From assembly GCF_010093535.1 (NCBI RefSeq), contig NW_022985181.1, forward strand, positions 202,343-266,342: a stretch of DNA of 64,000 nt. The letters run 5' to 3'. The DNA comes from Lindgomyces ingoldianus. Lineage: Eukaryota > Ascomycota > Dothideomycetes > Pleosporales > Lindgomycetaceae. This document shows positions 1-10,279 of this stretch, piece by piece (position 1 is the stretch's first letter; every line of letters starts with the position of its first letter). The notes under the pieces were generated by a model. The model made no database searches, had not been told where the DNA came from, and worked only from the letters and a program-made list of their open reading frames with translations. The position numbers and the translations under genes were made by a program.

Positions 1-2
1 AT

Positions 3-671
3 ATGAAAACTATGCACCTCGACATGCAACACAACGATGCTATTGAATCCCCTGAAGACTGTAGGCGGAAGTACATCGGTCGCCACCTTTTCAGGAAACT
101 TGCATCGGAGAAGCGACTGCACAATCCGGAGTTTGAGACAGGCCCTTTCCGTCTCTGGTGCGATGACTTCCGACCTGGCAATGTCCTCGTTGATAAACAT
201 TGCCGAATCCTTTCCGTCATAGACTGGGAGTTCACGTATGCTGCACCAGCAGAGTTTGTCTACAATCCACCATGGTGGTTGCTTCTCGAGACTCCTGAGT
301 ACTGGTTCAGAGGAATCGAAGATTGGTCCAAACTTTATCAGCCTCGCCTTGATACATTTCTCCGAGTCCTCCGTGAGCGGGAGCAGGCCGCTATGGGCCG
401 TGGCACTCTCAAAGCGGAAAATGTGCTGTCGAATCGTATGCGAGAGAACTGGGAGGGTGGGCAGTTCTGGATCGATTATGCTGCACGAAGGTCGTGGGCT
501 TTCGATGCAATCTTTTGGACGTACATAGATCGGAAGTTTTTTGGTGGGAATGGTAAAGGGGATGAGTATGAGGCGAGGTTGGGATTGCTTAGCAAGGAAG
601 ATAGAGATAACATTGGGGCATTTGTGATAAAAAAGGTAGAACAGTCGAGGACGAGGACCTTACTGGAGTAG
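3..671 (+). CDS. APH-type phosphotransferase family protein, 3' part
   Basis: C-terminal 222 residues of an aminoglycoside-phosphotransferase/choline-kinase-like (APH, protein-kinase fold) protein of the kind common in filamentous fungi; the substrate cannot be told from sequence. The Brenner-type catalytic loop reads WCDDFRPGNVLVD (residues about 52-64): Asp55 is the likely catalytic base and Asn60 the metal ligand, with Cys53 where the classic HxD has His, a variant I recall as usual in this fungal group. VIDWEFTYAAP (72-82) holds the metal-binding Asp74. PPWWLLLE and the C-terminal helices also fit the family. The frame is open from the window edge and the N-lobe (ATP-binding loop and Lys) is absent, so the Met at 3 is probably internal and the gene starts upstream of the window. 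No intron is needed in this part. The gene looks intact and borders RIP-mutated repeats downstream. Confidence 0.8.
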   Translation: MKTMHLDMQHNDAIESPEDCRRKYIGRHLFRKLASEKRLHNPEFETGPFRLWCDDFRPGNVLVDKHCRILSVIDWEFTYAAPAEFVYNPPWWLLLETPEYWFRGIEDWSKLYQPRLDTFLRVLREREQAAMGRGTLKAENVLSNRMRENWEGGQFWIDYAARRSWAFDAIFWTYIDRKFFGGNGKGDEYEARLGLLSKEDRDNIGAFVIKKVEQSRTRTLLE

Positions 672-1162
672 GAAGTACTAGATAGGAGGGGTTTATTAGA
701 CAGTTCCCTGCTTTTCTCGTGACGATTATTATAGGGTATCCTAACTACTAAAGTGTAGTAGTCAGTGGATCGTAACATTTCGCCGAAATGTTGACACGCC
801 TAAGAGTCTGCTATGGCGCACATCCAACTAGATTGTAATTCGCGAGTATTTGTAGGGTGGTTTTTTGCTGCTAGCAGATATGCTAATGCAACCTCACACC
901 TCCATTTAACAACCTGCATTTCGTAGCGACCTTGAATCCTCGCGATAAACGCCTTCATAGCCAATTCTTTTTAGTATACCGAGCAGACTTGGCATCGCCA
1001 CTAGAGCGGAAAAACTTATCTCTTACCTAACAATTATTAGGCTATAGTTATTGTGTAAAAGTCTTCTAGTACTTAAAAAATCTCTAATTCTTTTAATTAG
1101 CTTTTTATTTAGTAGGGTCTATTAATTATATATAAATAAACTTTATATAGCTTTTTTAAGTA
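672..1162. other. intergenic, no gene seen
   Basis: GC falls gradually from the end of the phosphotransferase gene into AT-rich, RIP-like sequence after about 1020. I see no open frame or RNA gene. The last part should hold the 5' half of the Gypsy LTR whose 3' half starts near 1163, but it is not recognisable there. Confidence 0.5.
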
Positions 1163-1496
1163 TTCTAATATCCTTTGTGTGGAGGATAAAATAGCCTGGC
1201 AGTAGCTGTTCAGAAGATCGGATGAAGTGACTCTGCTATCTAAGAGAGCTGAAGGCTCTCCTTATATACACCGAGCTTCGGAACATAATATCTCCAGATC
1301 CCGAGCTGCGTCCCAGGCTCTGAGCCCCAGTCCCAGGCTCCGAGCCCCAGCCAAGGCTCTCAGTGTACGCGACACTTTGTACAAGGCCTATGGGTGTTAA
1401 TAGAATTCCCAGGTCATTAAGTCCCCACGCACTCCCATATGCCTCTGAGTAGATTCCTGCCGCATTCGGACCCATTGTCTTGCCTGTGCGGTTACA
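1163..1496 (+). mobile_element. fragment of Gypsy-family LTR (family of 2118-9674), split by a solo LTR
   Basis: From TTCTAATATCC to the terminal GTTACA this matches the 3' half of the LTR seen complete at 22603-22891, 23748-24036 and 36468-36747. The stretch with CAAGGCCTATGGGTG and CATATGCCTCTGAG is shared. It is interrupted by a Copia-family solo LTR at 1178-1374 with duplicated CTTTG, and removing that insert restores the uninterrupted order of the other copies. The 5' half of this LTR is missing or too mutated to see. Confidence 0.8.
1178..1374 (-). mobile_element. Copia-family solo LTR, CTTTG target duplication
   Basis: A 197-bp unit that starts TGTGGAGG and ends CGCGACA (TG...CA), flanked by CTTTG at 1173-1177 and 1375-1379. 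It is the reverse complement of the LTR at 39492-39707 (which has a TATATAAGG box and ends CTCTACA), so it lies on the minus strand. It still has runs of CAGGCTC/GAGCCCCAG and is far less AT-mutated than its surroundings. Confidence 0.88.
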
Positions 1497-2002
1497 AGGG
1501 TTAAGCTTAATTTATAGAATTCTATTATATAAGACTTTTAAAGTTATTTTATTAATAAGAAAGCAAATTTTTACCTAAGACCATAAATTAATTTAAGAAT
1601 CTAATCTAGATTTAGGATAGCGTGGATTCGGATCGATCTATCGCCAGCACTGGCGCTTATCTCACGAGCCATACCCTCTGGAGGATCCACCGGGCGTCGG
1701 CAATAGGTAGTACCAATTGCCGAGGAGGCTTTGCGCTGCTGCGCCACGCTCGACGAATCACTCCAGAGGGTCTAAGAGAAAATGGTACAAGCTTTAGTGT
1801 GTCTTAGCTGCAGTTATTAGGTAAAATTTCTCTACTTTACTAACATACTTCTCTATCACAACATGCCTCTAACAGCTTACTGTTTAAATAAAAGCTTACC
1901 TAGGGCTTAAACTATTATATGCATTTGCACTTTTAATTAAACCTCCCTCTATACGCTGCCTAGAGGGATCTAATTAAAAGCTTATGTAATTATACCTAAT
2001 CA
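1497..2002. other. AT-rich sequence around a GC-rich island
   Basis: RIP-like AT-rich sequence on both sides of the GC-rich segment at 1622-1810. No gene is supported; a 61-codon open frame inside the island lacks any recognisable feature. Confidence 0.4.
1622..1810. other. unexplained GC-rich island with inverted repeats
   Basis: About 190 bp of normal GC inside AT-rich repeats. It contains a perfect 11-bp inverted repeat (ACCCTCTGGAG at 1673-1683, CTCCAGAGGGT at 1761-1771) and a short hairpin CGCCAGCACTGGCG near 1642. I do not recognise it. It may be a piece of a transposable element that escaped mutation or inserted later; no tRNA structure or protein was recognised. Confidence 0.4.
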
Positions 2003-2117
2003 CCCTCCCTTATGCAACTTAACTACTAGAGTAGCTAGAAACAAGCTAAGAGTTAGAGCTAACTAGCCTGCTTATGTGCAACTAGCTCTAGCTCTTAGCT
2101 TGTCTCTAGCTGCTCTG
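2003..2117. repeat. palindromic MITE-like repeat, left arm and inner right arm
   Basis: The left arm (2003-2060) and a right arm (2084-2117 continued at 9680-9703 beyond the Gypsy insertion) form a 58-bp inverted repeat around a 23-bp spacer. Shared words include CCCTTATGCAAC and ACAAGCTAAGAG. The mismatches I see between arms are C/T transitions, with the left arm carrying T, as expected of RIP or cytosine deamination. The Gypsy element 2118-9674 split the right arm. Confidence 0.75.
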
Positions 2118-2407
2118 TGTAACGGCGCAGGCAAGACAATGGGTCCGAATGCGGTATGAATCCACTCAGAGGCATATGGGAGTGCGTGGGGACTCAGAGA
2201 CCTGGGAATACCAATGACACCTATAGGCCTTGTACGTAGGATATTAGAAAACTACTAAGCTAGCTACAGAGGCAAGGTGCAACTAAATACATAAGGGAAT
2301 AGGGGTAACAGCAGGGGTCTAGGTTAAGTTATGGTTAGGGCTGATACAGGGACCCTTTAGATAGGATCTAAGCAACCTAAGATAGAATAATTTATAGAAT
2401 TATTACA
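2118..2407 (-). repeat. 3' LTR of the minus-strand Gypsy element
   Basis: 290 bp, TGTAACGGCGCAGG to TTATTACA. It pairs with 9385-9674. This copy is more AT-mutated at its right side than its partner, which still reads GAACGATTTG there. Confidence 0.88.
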
Positions 2408-5400
2408 CTACTTCTCTTTTTATAAGCTAATAGTCTCTATCTGCAGTGTTTAGAAAGTATTTAAAAATGCTTTAAAACTAATTTAGATAGAATATAATAA
2501 GTATAACTATTTTAACTAAAATTTCTTATTACTAAGAAATAGACTAAAAACCTAATACTAATATAATGCCTTTATTATAATGTTTTTATTTAGTAGTAAC
2601 TAGCAGTGTAGTTATTATTAATATAGTAAATTTATTATTTATAGTAATAAGTGTTTACTTACCTTACTTATATAGTTTAGTTAATGTTGTTAGTTTCTTT
2701 TTTAGCTATTATTTAAATTTTTACTTTATAAGTATTATTATGCACTTAACATCTTATAGCTTAGTCTACTAACTAATTATAGTATTAAAGAAATTTACTA
2801 TACTGCTCTACCCCTCTTCTAAAGCCTTTTTAGAGGTGTTTTAAGTTATCTGCTTTTAGGCTGCCTACACTCTTACTTATAGCTTTTAAGTTAAGTTTTC
2901 TTATTAGTTTTTTAAATTAAAAAAATGTAAATATTACACTTTATGTAATAAGAAATGCAACTTTATATAAATATAGTTTAATACTACTAGGTTATAAGTT
3001 ACTAATGCGCGCATAAGTTCTTTTATATTATAAGAAGAAGTTTTTAGTTTTATAAGGCTATCTTAAGCTATAGGCAGCAGCCTAAAACACAGAGAGTAAG
3101 AAGGATAAAAAGAGGGCCTTTAAGGCTATTTTAAAGTCTACTTAGAACCTAGCGCAGGTAGCGTAGGTTATAAAGAGTTAGGAAGCTAGGCTTCCTGTAG
3201 CTAGTGTTTAGGTGGCCTTATTCTACTAAAATACTAAGCTGCTTTAACAGGTTTTAGCTCTAAAAGCTCTAGTGTTTAACTTTTAAGCAGACATTATAGC
3301 ACTTTTAGGTAGCTAAGGATAAAGTAAAGGGGGTTTAGAAGAAGTCTAGAGGGGAGGGAGAAGAGAAAGAAGGGCAGAGAAGGAGGAAAAGAAGAGTCTA
3401 GAGGTGTCTAATAGCTTACTGTTAGACCTCTCTAGCATAATGTCTATAAAGTTGTAATACTATTATGTATAACTATAAATTTACTTCTTACTTTTATACT
3501 TTATTATCTGCTAAGTAATCTATGCCTTTTATACTAGCTTTAAAAGTGTTAATTTACTTTTATAAGGCCTTTAAAGGTTCTAGCTAATTTAAATGCTTAT
3601 TATAAAAGGCCTTTAGTTTATAAAAAGAACCTATAAAATTTAAAGCCTTATACTAAACTAGATTAGAGTTATGTTTTACTTATTTTACTTAGTACTTAAG
3701 CGTTTTCTAGTAAAGCTTGCTAGCAAGTATTTTCTTTACTTCCTACTTCTCTACTCTATTAATAGTAATTTTAGGGGGTTTTAAAAGTTCTTATTTTAGA
3801 AGTAGATTCTAAGAGTCTTTATAAAGCATATTTAGTGCAAAGATGTTATATATTTTTAACTTTAAAAGTAGCTTTAGGTAGTATAAGTTTCCTACTTATT
3901 TAAGTACCTTAAAAGAGCTTTTTTATTATTTAGATAGTTTTTAGCTAGGTTTTTAAACAGCTAGGTTCTTAGTGTCTAGGTAAACTATGTTGCTAACCTT
4001 TTAGTTAACTAGCTAGTAGTAGTAGTTAACTACAGTTTACATCTAATTCTAGGCCTTTTTTATATAAGTCTTAGCTAACTTTTAGGCTACATGCATGCAG
4101 GTTACTAATGCTAAGGCATCTTTATAATTTAGCTTATCTATAGCTGTAATAGGTTCTATAGAATATTTCTAGTCCTAGCTTTAATATAGTTTAGAGCTGT
4201 ATAGGACTTAATATAGAGACATTTTAATTATTATATAGAGTAAAGTTATCTAAGCCTAATTAATTAAAGGCAGTAAAGAACTCTAGTTGTCTTAGTAAAA
4301 AAATATAAAAAGCCTTAGTCTTTAATTAATATACTTATTTATAATCTTTATTTAGCTATCTATTTCCTTATAATAAGCAGTAGAAAGCTTAACTTTTATG
4401 CCTAAAATTTAATAAAATTTAAACTAGAAACTAGATATAAACTAAGGTTCTTAATTAAAAATAATAGTTTTAGGTGTGTAGCTAAAATAGTACACTTATT
4501 AAATAAATAAAGTAGCTATTTTCTAGGCGTTAATTATTTTATAGTAGGAGATAAAAATAGCTTATTTTAATAAGTAATTAATTATAACTATAATTTAATT
4601 ATATCTAGACTTGTCTTTAAAAAACTCCTTAAAATTAATGCACAAGTGCTATATTAGTTAAGTAGGAATTAGTAGGGGGTAGATAAAGCCTAGAGTTTAA
4701 GTCTATTTTAGATAAGCCTTATAATAAAAGAGGTAATTCTGTATATATTATTTATAAGTAGCCTTTATACTTTTTTAGTAGTACTTTTAGGCTAGTAACT
4801 AATAAGTCTTAGTAGCACTAGAATGTGCTAAAGATACTTAGTTATAGACTTCTTAGATAAGTTAAGTACACAGTAATAAGTCTACTAGCACACATAGGTA
4901 GTTAGCATAGAAGAGTAGTCTATTTTCTATTTAATAATAGCAGAGTAGAAGTTTTTACTTTTACATAAAAAAAGCTTAATTTTTTTAAAGTAATATATTA
5001 ATTAATTTTAAAAAATTTAGAGACATAACCTAGTCTAGTTTTTTTATAATGTTTAGTGTAGCTGCTTAAGTTGTTGTTTAAGCAATATAGTACTAGGCTA
5101 GTTTAGAGTTAATTTAAGAGTGTAGTTAGTATAGTTCTAGTAAGACTTTTAACTTATTATTAGTTTAAGCTACTTTTAAATTTTCTATGTCTTGTTTATA
5201 ATAACTAAAAATGTCTGCTCTAGTGTTATTCTTACTAAGGGTGTACTTAATTTAAAAGTAATACTAAGCTAACTTTTTAGCTTAACAGACCTAACAAGCA
5301 TTTAGCACCTTTATTATTATAAAGTACTTTAATAAATAATAATTAGTATATACTAAAGTGCTTATTGCTATAAATGTAAGCTTAGCCCTTTATTATTTAA

Positions 5401-7747
5401 ACATAGTAATAATTATAAATAGCTTTTTATTATATATCTTCTAGTTTAGCTCTAAACTAAATAAAACCTTACTATAAAATAATACTAGGCACTAATTTTT
5501 ATTTACTTATTTTTAAGAAAAGACTTCTACTACTACTCTATTAAAAGCATTAGTTTTAATTTTAGTTTATAACATAAAGTTAAAATAGTAAAGCGTAGGT
5601 ATACTTAGTAGCGTAGACTTTAGCTTTTTAAAAGCCACGTTACACTTTAAAGTTTATATAAAAAAAGTAGTAAGGCTTTAAAGCGTAATAATTAGTTTTA
5701 CTATATAAAAAATTTTTAAAATAAATTGCTAATAAAATTTAGTAAAGCCTAAGAAGGATTTTACACCTATTATAGTAGTAGGCGCCTGCTAGTTGCGTAG
5801 CACCTCTACTTTCTCTAGGTTAACCTCTAGTCCTTTATTTAAAAGTATATAGCTAAGATACTTTATTTAAGTAACATAAAATTTACTTTTTTTAATCTCT
5901 ACTTATAATCCTGCTTACTAGAGCCTTTCTAAGACTTTTTTAATATAAAGAATATAAGTTACTTTGTCTTTAAAGTAGATAAAAATGTTATTAAGATAAG
6001 TAATGCAAAAATTATCTAGATAGTTAATTAATACATTATTTATATAGCGCTAGTAAGTTGCTAGACTATTACATAATCTAAAAAGTAAAACTTTACACTT
6101 ATAGGTTCTATATTATGTCTAAAAGGTAGTACACTTTTTAGAGCTTAGATCTATTCTAATCTTATTAAAGGCTATGTAAATATTAAACTTAGTAAAAATT
6201 ACTACCTTAGTAAGTCTTAACAGGAGTTTGTTTATGCACAGTATTAGATACACATTCTTACAGGTAAGAGTGTTAAGTTTGTAGTAATTAATGTAGATAT
6301 ATAAGTTACTATTTAGTTTCTGTACACAAAAAATAGGAAATGTAAAAAGGCTTTAACTTTACTTAATAAAGCTATATTTTAGATTGTTTATAACATATTT
6401 TTTATTACCTCTAGCTTCTTAAGGTTCTGTTTGTACAACAGACTGTAACTGTTAAAGAGAGGCACTATAAGAACAATCTTGTAGTTATATAGACAATGTA
6501 CTAGTAGCTAGTAAGCTGCTATATAGCTAAATACATCTTAGTACTAATAGTATTTAGAAAGTAATTAAAGGTTTACTAATACTTTAGTTTTACATTTAGC
6601 GTCTAACTATAAAGCTTACTTATCTTTAATTAACTACTTAATTTTATAAATAAAAGTTAAAAAAAACTTGTTTTTTTTTATGTTAAAATAAAAAGCATTT
6701 ACTAAAATTAGAGTAATAGTAGTTAAATAGACCTTCTTTAGACCTGTTCTAAACTTCTTAATAGATAAGTAAAAGAATAATTTAAGTGTCTTTAGACTAT
6801 AGATAATAAAAAATCTGTATAATTTTAGTAGCCTTAGTAAACCCTTAATGCAGTAGATTGTTAGGCTATATAACTACTAAAATTAGTCCTTTTTCTATAG
6901 TGTGTTATGTTGTTTAATATCTAGCTTTACTTTTTTATTATGTGTAGGCTAGGTTAATTGCATAAGTAAGAGCAGTAAAGGTTTATAGGTAGGCAGATAT
7001 TTGCTAGGCTATATAATCTAATTTTTCTTTATATTTAAATAAAGTTTAAAATAATATAACTATTTAATGCTAATAATATAATCTTAGGAGCTAAGGTTTA
7101 TAATAATAAAAAAGCAGTTTTAGATGCTTCTCCTATTAATTTACATGTGCAGGCAGATATACTAGTAGACAAGAACTTAGATCTAATCTTAAAAGCTCTT
7201 AACTATAACTTTAAATAGTAAGTGTTAGATAAGAACATAAAGGCATTAAAATAATAACTTAGTAGTTAGTAAGTTAATAAATAAAAAACTATAAGTGCTA
7301 GTATTAACTAAAAGATTTAAATAGACTTTAATGCTTTTTAAATATAAAACAGTAAAAACTTAAAAGTGTTTTCCTTTAAATAAGTGTAATAGATTAATGT
7401 TTAATAAATTATACTTACTTAAGCCTAGAATAAAGAGTTTTTTTAGGCGTTTTTATTTTTTATTTAAGGAGGATTTAGGTTGTAATTATTTACATCTATA
7501 AACTCTTTCTTAAATTTCTATTACTCTACCTTAATTTCTTATACTCTAGAGATAGGATAATTGCTAGTAAAATATTTTAGTTTACTATAATTATAACAGT
7601 TGCTAGGAGTTGTCTGTCTTTTAAAGGTAAGTGTCTAGCTAGATTGTCTATAGGTAACTAAGGTAGACTAGAGTACTAACAGAGGTGCAGGTTAGGGTGC
7701 ACTAGAATAGTATACTGCCTTAGATGTATTACTAGAAACCTTCTAAG

Positions 7748-8118
7748 TGTCAGATATGCGCACCTACTGTCAAGACAGGAGGAACGTTTGACGAAAGCTG
7801 CTACATAGTACGAGCAATAAGCTCGAACAGTATGTTGCTGCAAATTGCTGCATTTTGCAGCATTTTGCAGCATGTTGCAGCAAATTGCAGCATGTTGCAG
7901 CAAATTGCAGCATTTTACAGCATGTTGCAAGCTGGTCGCGCATAGGGCTAGTGCGCGAGGGACTCGGGTCGGCAGAACAAAAAGCCGAGCAACACGAGTA
8001 GAGCAGAAAAAGGATCGATAAATCAACACAATCAATACAATCAATCAATCATCCCATACATCATATCCAAACCCATCATTCATCTCAGGAAGCCCAGAAA
8101 CAGTGCTTCAATCTGACA
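7748..8118. mobile_element. Un-mutated solo LTR (third LTR family), CTAAG target duplication
   Basis: A 371-bp GC-normal unit within the AT-rich Gypsy body, starting TGTCAGAT and ending ATCTGACA (8-bp terminal inverted repeat), flanked by CTAAG at 7743-7747 and 8119-8123. Size, TG...CA ends and a 5-bp duplication fit a solo LTR; orientation is not certain. It has no RIP signature, so it inserted after the host element was mutated. It contains ten 10-bp tandem units (7831-7930). Open frames across it on the minus strand are accidental. Confidence 0.75.
7831..7930. repeat. 10-bp tandem repeat array, ten units
   Basis: Ten consecutive 10-mers of the form CANNTTGCAG (variants CATTTTGCAG, CATGTTGCAG, CAAATTGCAG). 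The CATGTTGCAG and CAAATTGCAG forms alternate in the middle, giving a 20-bp higher-order period. The array lies inside the solo LTR, probably as an internal repeat of that LTR. Confidence 0.9.
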
Positions 8119-9384
8119 CTAAGACTAATCTATACTAGGTCTAATAGTAGACTGTTAGGTAAGATTAATAGTTTACTCTAAAATAGTAGAGGTATTCCTT
8201 CTTTCTATGTTATAGGCTGTTAGGTAGGCTACTATAGTCTTAAAAAAGCCCTTTTAAGTGTGCTTAAAACCTAAGTTTAGTACTTTTAAGCTAAGCAGTA
8301 TCTTTTTTTATAAGTAGAAGAACTATTTTAACTTTAATATAGACCCTTTAACAGCAGCACTAATAAAGTAAGCTTTAAAAGTAGAAAATGCTTTTTTTTT
8401 ACTTATCTTTAAAGTTTAAAACGCTTGTTACACCATTGTCTTTTTATTACTAGTAATAAAGTAAGTTTATAAAAGCTTAATTATTTTTTTTATATTTTTA
8501 AACTAAAAGTTATCTAATTTAGCTAGGTATCTAAGCTCTAGGTATTCCTTTGCAATACTAGCAGTGTGTCTCTATACTAACGCTATGTGTGCACGCTTAC
8601 TCTAATAGTAATCTAAATTAATGTTAAGTCTATTTATAATAAAAGCTTACTATTATTTAAACATAAGTTTTTTACTATTTGTAAAGTTCTTAATCTTAGG
8701 CGTGTGTTTAGTAAAGTAGCTTTAAAAAAGCTTAAAAGTGCTTAAAAGGTCTCTTACTATTAGTGTAGCATAAGTAATTTAAGGTATTATTAAAAGTAAT
8801 TTAGTAGTTAGTAAAAGATAATTAAAACTAATAGTTTTTAATCTAGTTAGCTGTTTAATTTATGCCTTTAATTAAGTAACTTAGTTTTTAAGGGCTATAC
8901 TACTAAAGTTTAACTTTAAATTTAGTAGGTTTTTAGCTTTAGGTTCTATAAAAGAGAGTTTAGCTGTTAAAGTTAGTAGTAGTTTAGTTTTAAAAGTAGG
9001 CATCTTGCCTTAGCTGTAGCTAGAATAGGTTGCAGTCTTTATAATAGAATCTAATAGTAGTTAAAAGTTAGGCATTAGTAGTTGTCTTTAATTTTAATAA
9101 GTTATTAGTAGTCTTTAAGTTTCTACCTTAGCGCACTCTTTATAACTTTTCTAAAGGTAATCTTAATTATAGGGGATAGGAAGTTCTAAACCTAAAGGCT
9201 TTAGTTAATAAAAGGTCTTTAAAATTCTGTCTATACTAACTAAATAATTTAATATAATAGTGTGTAAAAAATTATAACCTAAACTAAATTAGACACTTTT
9301 TAGAACTTAGACATAGTTAAATAAATAATTAATATAATATTATTAATAAGGCTGTTACTAGCAAAAGTAAGTTTTCTAATATAA

Positions 9385-9674
9385 TGTAACAGTGTAGGCA
9401 AGACAATAGGTCTAAATGCAGTATAAATCTACTTAGAGGCATATAGGAGTGCGTGGGGACTTAGAGACCTAGGAATACTAATAACACCTATAGGCCTTGT
9501 ACGTAGGATATTAGAAAACTACTAAGCTAGCTACAGGGGCGAGGTGCGACTAAATACATGAGGGAATAGGGGTAACAGCAGGGGTCTGGGTCGAGTCATG
9601 GTCGGGGCCGATACGGGGACCCTTTGGATAGGATCCGAGCGACCCAAGATGGAACGATTTGTAGAATCGTTACA
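9385..9674 (-). repeat. 5' LTR of the minus-strand Gypsy element
   Basis: 290 bp, TGTAACAGTGTAGG to ATCGTTACA, followed by the CTCTG duplication. The right half (GGGTCGAGTCATGG, GATCCGAGCGACCC) is almost free of RIP changes while the left half is mutated, so mutation load is uneven along one LTR. Confidence 0.88.
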
Positions 9675-9679
9675 CTCTG

Positions 9680-9703
9680 GTGGTTGAGTTGCATAAGGGA
9701 GAG
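9680..9703. repeat. outer part of the split palindromic repeat
   Basis: GTGGTTGAGTTGC and the following bases are the reverse complement of the outer left arm at 2003-2026. Joined to 2084-2117 they make a 58-bp arm that was broken by the Gypsy insertion. Confidence 0.75.
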
Positions 9704-10208
9704 TAATTTAGTGCAAAGCAACTTAAAACTAGCTTTAGCAGTGTACTTTACCCCTAAATTATAAGTTTAGCTCTCTTAAAATGTGACTACTATATAGCTT
9801 AGTTACTTAAGTTTTAATTACATTTAACAAATATCTATTTTATTGCGTTGTAGGTAGGAAAATGTTAAAAAAAGCTAAATGCTGAACAGAGATACATATA
9901 AATTTACTCTATTTCTTCTCAGACGCTCCGCAGACGGTTGCAAAAACGTGACATCACTAGCCACAGCGCTTTGATTGGTCCGGTTAAACCTCAGAGGAGC
10001 GTCTGACCCGTGAGATAAACTGGCGCAGCGAGCACATCGCCTGATCCGACCATGTCACGTGACCTATATCGTCCTTCTTCCAAGCCTTGGCTGTTTTCCC
10101 TGTGGCCCAAACAGACCGTTCGTAACAGCAACAAGTGTGGTACATTTCATCAAAGTTTCCCGCTCTTTTTGAGAAGCATATCAGCTACTACCTCCCAAAC
10201 TATCCTGC
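9704..10208. other. AT-rich to GC-normal transition, no gene
   Basis: AT-rich until about 9915, then abruptly GC-normal. At the boundary there is an 11-bp perfect inverted repeat. A TCACGTGA palindrome (E-box type CACGTG core) lies near 10052. No open frame of interest. Confidence 0.5.
9919..10006. repeat. 88-bp unit with 11-bp terminal inverted repeat
   Basis: TCAGACGCTCC at 9919-9929 and GGAGCGTCTGA at 9996-10006 are exact reverse complements. No target duplication is seen. It may be a tiny MITE or a chance hairpin at the edge of the AT-rich block. Confidence 0.45.
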
Positions 10209-10279
10209 ACTCGCCCCACGCGCCAAGGTGAGGCACGCACCAAGGTGAGGATCCCCTCACCTTGGCTCGTGGGGCGAGT
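10209..10279. repeat. strong GC-rich hairpin with two alternative stems
   Basis: The arms 10209-10233 and 10255-10279 match at 24 of 25 positions (ACTCGCCCCACG ... CGTGGGGCGAGT). An internal direct copy of CCAAGGTGAGG at 10240-10250 can pair with the same right-hand CCTCACCTTGG (10255-10265), giving a second stem with a 4-base loop. I do not recognise the element. It could be a MITE remnant, a transcribed hairpin, or a terminator-like structure. Confidence 0.8.

Larger units (their letters stand above)
2408..9384 (-). pseudogene. Gypsy gag-pol relic (RIP-degraded)
   Basis: Internal region of the Gypsy element. Only short blocks can still be read on the minus strand: the reverse transcriptase core around 5900-6050 (YLNN in place of YxDD, followed by a block like the conserved Lys/Val-rich helix of fungal Gypsy RT). 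Gag would lie to the right and integrase to the left. Stop codons are too frequent for any product. A solo LTR interrupts it at 7748-8118. Identity rests on the RT block and element structure. Confidence 0.7.
2118..9674 (-). mobile_element. Full-length Gypsy LTR retrotransposon, RIP-degraded, minus strand
   Basis: A 7557-bp element bounded by two 290-bp LTRs (2118-2407 and 9385-9674) and the target duplication CTCTG (2113-2117, 9675-9679). The minus strand carries the 5' LTR on the right. The RT active-site block is recognisable on the minus strand at about 5976-6011, reading FCITYLNNIFIY, where the intact family has YxDD. Pol is therefore dead by G-to-A change. The AT-rich body has stops in all frames. 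It inserted in a palindromic repeat and later received the solo LTR 7748-8118. Its LTR and 5' leader are shared with the short elements at 22603-24036 and 36468-37899, so it is probably their autonomous parent. Confidence 0.92.

Noticed and set aside
1236..1475. 79-codon minus-strand frame
   Set aside because: It spans the junction between a solo LTR and another family's LTR, so it cannot be a gene.
1622..1810. tRNA gene in the GC-rich island
   Set aside because: The inverted repeats do not form a cloverleaf and no clear A and B box pair was found.
7831..7930. Regularly spaced short repeats that could suggest a CRISPR array
   Set aside because: Units are contiguous 10-mers without spacers, inside an LTR in a fungal genome.
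7676..8048. Two overlapping minus-strand open frames of 122 and 92 codons
   Set aside because: They arise from the GC-normal solo LTR and its tandem repeat, end in RIP-mutated sequence and have no protein-like features.
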